In this document: piece by piece, positions 56,480 through 64,000 of the stretch
Layout of the letters: each line of letters begins with the position of its first letter
How positions within the stretch are numbered: position 1 is the stretch's first letter
Assembly (NCBI GenBank): GCA_036850595.1
Contig: CM072152.1
Coordinates: 20,597,179-20,661,178, forward strand
DNA from: Rhyacichthys aspro
Taxonomy: Eukaryota; Chordata; Actinopteri; Gobiiformes; Rhyacichthyidae
Length of the DNA stretch: 64,000 nt
Reading direction: 5' to 3'
Program-made: the position numbers and the translations under genes
The notes under the pieces: model-generated
Database searches by the model: none
What the model was told of the DNA's origin: nothing
Seen by the model: only the letters and a program-made list of their open reading frames with translations

Positions 56480-59400
56480 AAAGTGTATCTTGAATCTGGA
56501 GGAAACTGTTACAAGTTTCCTGCAAAGACTTGATACCAAAGACTAAGAAACATGTACAGCTTGAATATGCAGCATGTTGTAGCTTCTGTCCAGGTAAAGC
56601 TACAATAATGATAGACCTGAGATAAATGTCAAAGAGAGAAAAAGAGCTGTATTAGTGTTAAAAATCTATGAATGAAACAGGTAATGGAGACAAAATAATT
56701 CAAATCAAGTGCCGTTCCTTCAAAAAGAATGCAACGTTAGTCTTTTGAGTTATTCGTCTTTATAAAACAAAATAAGAAAGCCAGTCTAGTTTGAGAATGA
56801 GCCTGAACTAGTCTTTATGAAACCAATGAACTAAGTCAGTAACAGGATTGGATGAGCCCCCAGAGCCAAGGCTCTTTATCACAAACTATGCTCTTAAGAA
56901 AAACAGATGTGTAATAAGTGCATGCTCTTAGATCTCAGATTGATTTTTTTTTTTCATTAGCTACCAATGGCTGGATTTATACATCACTTTTCTACCTATA
57001 GACATTCAGAACTTCATATTAGGCATTGATTCTCCTTCTCTCTCTCAATAACTTATTCACACACAAGCATCACAGAGAACGACTCGAGGGAAGTTGATAG
57101 ATCTTGCTCAAGGACTCTTTGACAATTGGAAGGAGCAGAAATTGAACTGCCAGCCCTTTGGAGATTTCACAATCCGCTCTATATGCAGAGCCCCTCAGAA
57201 ATTCAAGTAACAGTTCAGTTTATTCTAAATTAAAAAGGACTGATACTTGCTGCTGCCAGTTTTCTTCCGGGCAAAACCCCTCAAACGGATCTTTGACACA
57301 GAAGGAGGTATCGAAAAATGCATTGAAGGCCCTCTCTGTTTGTGCCTCTCAATCGATAAAGCCACTATTCCAACATAATAGTGAGAAAGGCCTTGCTTTC
57401 AGGCCCGCACTGGTTCAAAAACACCCTGCTTCACTTTGTCCTGTGGGATACTTCCACCTGCTCAGAGCAATCTATCCTTGAGATTGATTACTTACAAATC
57501 AGTGAGAGCCAAGGCAGTGGGGCTACTGTTTTTGTGTTTGCAGGAAGGAAAACATCATATTAACAACCGAGACTAAAATACTAATAGCCTTTTGGACTGT
57601 TGACACGTGGACATTAATCACTACCTGCTAATTATTAGATATATTATTAGATATGTATTACATTGTGAATTCTGTGAAGCCTCATTTACTGGGCATTTTA
57701 CCCAGACAGCTGCCACATTCTCAGCCTCACAGATGGACTATATTCTTATTATGCTTTAAATCAACAACAAATGCTGCCCTGTCTCTTAAACTGTCAGCGG
57801 CAACACTCATAAAAAAGTCACTTCAAACTGCATTTCCGATTCATTTCATAAGACTTCATAACGCACTTATGTAAAATAGTCACAAAATCTTATCAGCTGT
57901 CTCTTTGAATACTCCGCCGCTCCTCAGAAAGATACTTTAATGTGCTCGGCAAAAGCAGGAGACGAGAGGCCTCACTCGGTCCTCATGGCTTCTTATGAAC
58001 TGGGTAATCTAATCAGGTTTTATAAAGGTTTTGATATCAGACATGCATATCACTGCACACACATTCTCCTTTTGAGTTATTACACTGAATCAGTTGAGTA
58101 TCATTTTCCATCAGTCACTAAATCCAACTACTGTCTGAAATGGAATAAAACAATTGAGCGCAGTACTCATCATTAAAATTCACGCCGCATACTTGTTACA
58201 GAGGAGCAGACACAAGACTTTTGGAGAGTGTAGGAACCATTATGTGATTAAATTACCATTCATAATTTTGCTATCTGCTGCTTTTAGCCTGGATGGTTGC
58301 CTGGATAAACAGGCTCCTTTTCCAAATGAGACATGTGTGCTCTGTATTGTTCCGTTACTTATTCAAATTGTGGATTTTACGCAGTCCTTAGACCATTATG
58401 AGAGCGCAGAAAGACATGATGTCCCATTGCCCTCCTTAATGATTTGGCTTTAATGGCTGACAGTACCTCATAAGAAGTGCACACTGCTGATCGTGGCACC
58501 TGTTCCTTTTGATTTGTATGTGCTATAAAGTCAGTGCAAGTCATGTTTCCAGGTTTTAGAGTTCAATTTTAAATCCCAATTTCACTGTACCTTTTATCAC
58601 TATATTAAAATCCTTCATGCCCATATTCATTCATTTCTCCTTTCATGGAACTGGAGAGGTTCATAAGTCTCCCAGTGCCAATCAACGTGACCCTTTTCTC
58701 ACATGCTTCTACAACAACAAGTTTCCAAATGGATGTGTTTTGAGCAGTTAGAGAAAGACCTTTCTCAGAGTTCAACCATCAACTATAAATCGTATCTACC
58801 ACAACAGCACTTTGTCTCTGTCTGGAGTAAGCCCATGATTTGCGGTGGGCTTCATTTTGCCGGTCTATACCCGAGTGGGCTAAAGTTCGTCTAAGCTCAT
58901 AGGTGTCTTGTTTTGGCAGCGATAAATCAAATTGTTTATGTCTCCTTCAGTAATCCTCCCGGAGACAACAGGCATTACAGCAGAGGCCGAGGAAAGAGCA
59001 CTGACTTGACGCAATGTAGTACTTAACATGGGTCTTGGACTCAGTTAGGACCACTGTGGGAACTAATGCATTTTTACTTGGTCTTATTTCAGTCATGGAT
59101 TTGTCATGTCTAGAGTAGTCTACAATGGATGTGTTATAGACATGTGTTTAAATGGAAAACTTCATTCATGAATTCACCTTCTAATTCTTATTCCTGGAAG
59201 GGGCTGCAGGCATGGTACAACCTGGACTATAGCCCAGGGCAAGGAAACTTCTCTACGTGAAACTTTGGACACTGCTCATTTCTAATTTAAAATGCACCAG
59301 GAAAAATGTCATTATCCAACATGATCCCAATGACACTTGATGCTCCATTTTTTGTTTCAGGCCTTGTTTTGTTAAGGTTAAAGTTTCTTTTTTTTTTGTC

Positions 59401-62400
59401 CTTGGGGAGAAAATTGTCTTAGAGCAAGGGCCAGCTGCATGCATAAATACAAATATCAATATACAAATAGAAAACACAGTGTATAATACCCCATGTGCAA
59501 CGTAAATACATAAATTCATACATACATTCAACAAGTTTAAAGCATGCCACGAGTTTCTACACACTTAGTCTATTTCATTTATTAGTTTAATTCACTGAGG
59601 GACGAAAGAGTTTTTGTTTTTGTTATTTCTACACAAGTGAATCTTATATCTCCTTGTCTTTGTGTTTTTTATTATGTTGTATTGACATACAGCATGTCAT
59701 TACTAATAACTAAGTGCGGCGGCTCTGGTAGTTAAAGGTGTGTTTGTGTGTTTAAAGTTAGGGTTTTATTGTTAAAAATATAAACAATGTGTCAGTGCTC
59801 TGATTGGATAAAATTAGCCGTTGATTGGAGGTTACTCACAGGTGGTTCATTCAATCACAAACACAGTATTCATCTGAAACTATATCTTTTACAAACACGT
59901 TCTGTGGAAGCCGTCGACCATCTGGAGACTCAGGTTAGGTCTTGACTACAACCCAAGCTTCACCTTTTTGAAACACATCACATTTACCATTCAGCTGCTG
60001 TCACATGATCTGCTGCCTGAGAACACTTTATCACTTTGAAGATGCAAATTAATAATCAGGACTGATTCAAGGTCAGGCACTTGGGCGATTTACATTTAAC
60101 AAGACCGCTGTGAAACAAATCAATTTACAGTTGTTCCAGCTCCACATGTAATCAGGTGAGGCAGGCAGAGCAGATGTGTGCATTACTGACGGATTGACTC
60201 TCGAGAGAAAGGCGCTGAAAGGTTACATCTTCCCACTCTCATGAATGCATCCTCTGAACAAGGAATCAGATGCAGAAGCTGACAGATATGGAGCAATAGA
60301 TGAATAACTAAAACCCCCCGCAGAACTGGTGCCAGGCAACAGATGCAGATAACACTTTCAGATTAACTCCTAGATTGTAGCCGACTCCCTTCAATCCTGG
60401 GATATTTACAGCTCTCTTCTTTCAGTGCCTCCTCAGATCATGCCTCTGCCGCCACACTGTCTTCCACATTATATCTGGAGTCTGTGACATTGCGCCAGGC
60501 ACAAAAGACAGATTGTCATCTTTTACTGAATTCTTTCACTTAAGAATGTCAGAAATAAGAGATGGATTTCGATGGATTTGTTCAATCTAATGGGACTCCA
60601 GATGTTTCATCTTCAGCCAGTTTAACTAGCTACAGCTACAACAGACTGACAACATAGTTTTCTCTTTAGAATCTTTATGCAACTATGCACCGGGAAAATT
60701 GTAGCAGCCGTCTTGTTGTTACAATTTAGAGCAATGTTATTGTGAATATTTTTATATACACATAAAAAGGCCTACTCCAACTTTTATTTTGTCCAAAGAC
60801 CGACAAAGCGCTTCTTTTTGCGGGATGTTTTGGGTTAACTCTGACAGATCATCATGGCTCACTATGTTTACAAGGAAAACAAGGAAAAGGTGTTGGAAAC
60901 ATGAAGCAACTTCACTGAGGGTTCTGAGTATGGACAGTAACACATAAACGGTTTATCTGAGTATCTAAATAGAGGGTCATGTGACATCAATCACATAATA
61001 AGGATGAGGGGATAATACAGAAACACATGAAAAGCAGGATCTTTATGTTACCTTTGCCTTTATATCAAAGTGTCTTGAACATCTTTCTATTATAATTCTA
61101 TTCCTTGCTTCTAAACCTCTTTTGAGATGATCTAGTGCAAAACTCCTAGTGCACTCTTCATCAAAGGCTTACTTTCACATTTGATATTGGCATCAAGTCT
61201 TTACAGATGGAGATTTGTTCATATTGAACTCTTCTCCATTGACTTCAGTGGGACATGACACAAGTTGTTATTGTAATTCAGCATGAGCAAACTTAAAGAA
61301 AAAGAGCACTCTGTAAAAGGTCCTTGGTCCCAGTGACAGTTTTATAACCACTACTCCAGCACATTTTTAACTGTTACTAAAATGATCCATACTCAAATCT
61401 TATTGATCTTATAAAAATTACATTTTTTATTCAATTTTATTTGTAATGTGCCAGCTCAAGATAAATGTGTCTCACTGAACATACTGTCAAAAACTTTGCA
61501 GATCTTCTTCGAGCAAGGACTTCAGAAAAAAAGAGAAATTGCCAGAGAGACTTGAAGGTTTTCATCAGAGGCATGCAATATCAGGCCAGAGAAACCTGAC
61601 AAAGACATACTTCCCAAAATAGACAAAAGGATAGAGGAACAAAAAGAGCATATAGGGAAACTGAACAAAATATTAAGCACGTGATCAGCTGTCTTGCATA
61701 ATATACCAAACCCATTACAACACCCCTCATCACACTTTATCTTCACATAAGTTTTCTTCTGGAAAATCTAATTCTAAAGAGATATATGGCCACATTACTT
61801 TAGGAACAAGTTCTGGGTTGTTTTTGTTTGTGTCACAATATTTTACCGGAAATGCAAATGCAGCTCAGACAAAGTACTGCCAGGGACACAGCAGACAGCC
61901 ACTGTGCCCAACATCTCACAAGTCGACAGTAACTGTGCGCCGTGATGCTCAGCGACGTTAAGAGGATGTTCCAGCTCCTCTTCAACTAATCTCAAAACAC
62001 AGACCTGAGCCACTGCAGCCATTTTCCTCCTGCTTAAAAACACTGCAGTAAATGGACAACACCATATTCCTCTGTCTCAATAAGATGCAATACAACTCAA
62101 GGAAAGATTTCACACATTTTCCATTCGACGGATACTTTTAGACTTAGCTGCACAGACCTCATCTGAGTTCATCATAACCTTTTTGAAGAAATTCTTTCGC
62201 TCGTTTTAAAAAGTCAAAGTGTACTTTTTTTCATTTCTGCTTTGCAAAATGTCAGTGTTCTGTTTAGGCTCGGGCTTTAGGAATTCAGAAAGTCAAGACA
62301 CCTTGGAAAAATGAGCTATCGACTGGATGAAAAGGTCCACTCAGCATTTATGTCAGTGGAGATAAGTCCGAGAGTAAGAGAGAGAAGACCGGGGCAAAAA

Positions 62401-64000
62401 AGTACAAAAGATTAAAAAAGAAGTTGTGCTGACTCTACAAGATCTGACTCAGTTTCCAGTAGAAACTAAAGACTGGTTAGACGGGTCCAAATGAAGGAGA
62501 CAGTCTTTTTAATGGGAGATCTCAACACCGCCAGCCTTTCGACTCATGAACAGAGACGAGCATTTGAGTTTTTATTAGGATTTTTACACACAGGCACAGA
62601 TCTGAAAGAAGCAACAATAACGGAACATGTATAGTTTTTACTAAATCAGAAAAATAGCTGTAAGATGAGCAAGAGCCTTGTTTTTACCTAATGTTTCCTT
62701 CATTTTTGTCTTGAAGCTATGCAGGATTTTTACATTAAAGTCATATCTTATCTCTTATGAAAAAAATAAATGCATCCTCATACAGTGGAAATCCAGTTTA
62801 TTCTAATATGATACATTACTATATTTGTAAACCAAATGGGCTCTGTCTGTATTTCATCTATTTGATCTTTAATTTCCATCAGCTCATAGAAGCAAAATAC
62901 AACAAAAGATGGCTGCACAATGCATTGCAAAGGTATTGTTATTATAATGGAAGCAACAGCAATATCCATATAGCAAAAAATACAATATTATGGTTTTCCG
63001 TGTGACAGACATTTACTATTTTGAAGAAAATTTTCCTTAAATCAAATTGTGGTGGGACCAAATCAAACAGCTCTGCCATGGACTTGGTTTAGACCTGATT
63101 TGGTTCTGATTTAGCTGTGGTTTAGTCCTTGGTTGAGTCCTGGTCAGGCTTTATACAGGTTTTGTTTTAGTGGAACTTACGTCAAAGCCTGTGTTTCTCT
63201 CCATATTTAAATTCAATTGAACTTTCTCTGTCAATCAGTACCTTTAAATATCACACGTCGCATTTTTCAACATAGTTATTACATGTTTTCCAAATATTGT
63301 GCAGCCCTACAACAAAACTATGTAGCATTTAGCTGGAGTCCATTAAAATGTCCCCTCGTAGAGTCTTACAGCAAAGTTTAAATGACTAAGAGGGGTTTCT
63401 CTGTTTCTGTTTGTGGAAAAAGGTGGATTTCAATAGAAAATGGGAACACAAGACCTAATCTCCAGACACTGAACAGAGGCCAGTCAGCAGCAGAAGAGAC
63501 CAGTTTAATTGAACATCCTGAAATAGAGCCTCTCTATTAGCTCTGAGAGGGTGACAGTTCTCCGTCTTTGGTCTCTTTATAGCATATCACTCAAAAGAAT
63601 ATGATTATTTAATTGTACAATATGCTGCACAGTCACAGGTCTGATGATTTGTTGCATTAATTAAGCGAATTTAACGCTGACACAAGCTGCCACTTTATGC
63701 TAAAAGTGCTAAAGTGCAGTCCCATTTGCTTTTTTTTTCCCATCTGCTAAACTGCAGTGTGTTATTTTCATTCTCTCACTGAGTAATGGCCTCGTGAACG
63801 CAGTAATGACCAAGGGGAGTACGGTGACTGCTTTAAAACAATGACCTTTATTACCGAGATGATATGCAAACTGTCCGAAAAGCTGGATTTTTCACACTGT
63901 CCCTTTGGTGAACCCATGTTGTGTGAGCATTGCACTCTACTGGCAGCTATTAAGTACTACACAGAGGCCTGGCTTCGTGTTGAGATAGTTTGACTCTCAG
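56480..64000. other. Upstream intergenic sequence, no confirmed gene
   Basis: Non-repetitive, less AT-rich blocks at 57650-58480 are candidate conserved elements. Weak repeat fragments: 59165-59245 (possible dispersed repeat with ATTCATGAATTC and GGGGCTGCAGG), 61428-61470 (TTCAATTTTATTTGTAATGTG, like a common fish repeat tail) and 63050-63170 (TTGGTTTAGACC-type short-period repeat). A minus-strand frame at 61843-62043 is discussed in the findings. Otherwise nothing seen. Confidence 0.45.
63227..63311 (-). repeat. End of a hAT-like short element (GTAGGGCTGCACAATATT)
   Basis: The reverse complement starts GTAGGGCTGCACAATATTTG then GAAAACATG, matching the frequent fish repeat whose end reads TAGGGCTGCACAATATT. 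The opposite end was not found nearby, so only a fragment remains. It is a different family from the 33994-35119 element, whose end is TAGGGCTGCAACTAAC. Confidence 0.5.

Overview
This window looks like a piece of a ray-finned fish (teleost) genome, probably a percomorph. It is AT-rich, has almost no long open reading frames, and carries decayed repeats of types common in teleosts: hAT and Tc1/mariner DNA transposons, a tRNA-derived SINE and LINE tails. It also holds long microsatellites. No bacterial, plasmid or phage organisation is visible.

The only gene I can name sits on the minus strand. Positions 45798-46900 are the large first coding exon of a Kv4 (Shal-type, KCND) voltage-gated potassium channel. 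It encodes the N-terminal KChIP-binding segment, the T1 domain with its zinc-binding residues, S1 to S5, and the pore helix up to the first glycine of the selectivity filter. A GTGAGT donor splits that glycine codon in phase 2. The next exon should begin with the Tyr-Gly-Asp of the filter; I did not find it in the 45.8 kb downstream. The whole left two thirds of the window (1-45797) is therefore best read as the first coding intron, which is at least 45.8 kb long. The protein is closest to Kv4.2 (kcnd2) as I recall the family, but with Kv4.3- and Kv4.1-like residues, so the paralogue is not settled.

Upstream of the start codon a good acceptor (46958) and a good donor (47419) suggest a 462-bp intron in the 5' UTR, a non-coding first exon ending at 47420, and a CpG-richer promoter region at about 47440-47870. 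The leader has minimal upstream ORFs, including two start-stop elements. The region 47.9-64.0 kb is upstream intergenic sequence with respect to this gene.

The rest is repeats and non-coding DNA. From left to right: a four-copy diverged repeat cluster (3.7-5.6 kb), a three-copy dispersed family (3.0, 29.4 and 33.8 kb), a two-copy tandem duplication (18.6-18.9 kb), a 21-unit modular minisatellite (20.3-21.05 kb), a complete 1.13-kb non-autonomous hAT element with perfect 8-bp target duplications (33994-35119), a perfect 18-bp hairpin (44.57 kb), a (GT)28 tract (48.9 kb), an internally deleted Tc1-like element (49.3-49.8 kb), a GAA tract (53.34 kb), and a tRNA-SINE nested in a hAT/Charlie-like remnant (56.05-56.48 kb). 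I saw no rRNA gene, bona fide tRNA gene, CRISPR array or second convincing protein-coding gene. I also see no previously undescribed multi-gene system; the most interesting items are the channel leader, the four-copy cluster and the minisatellite.
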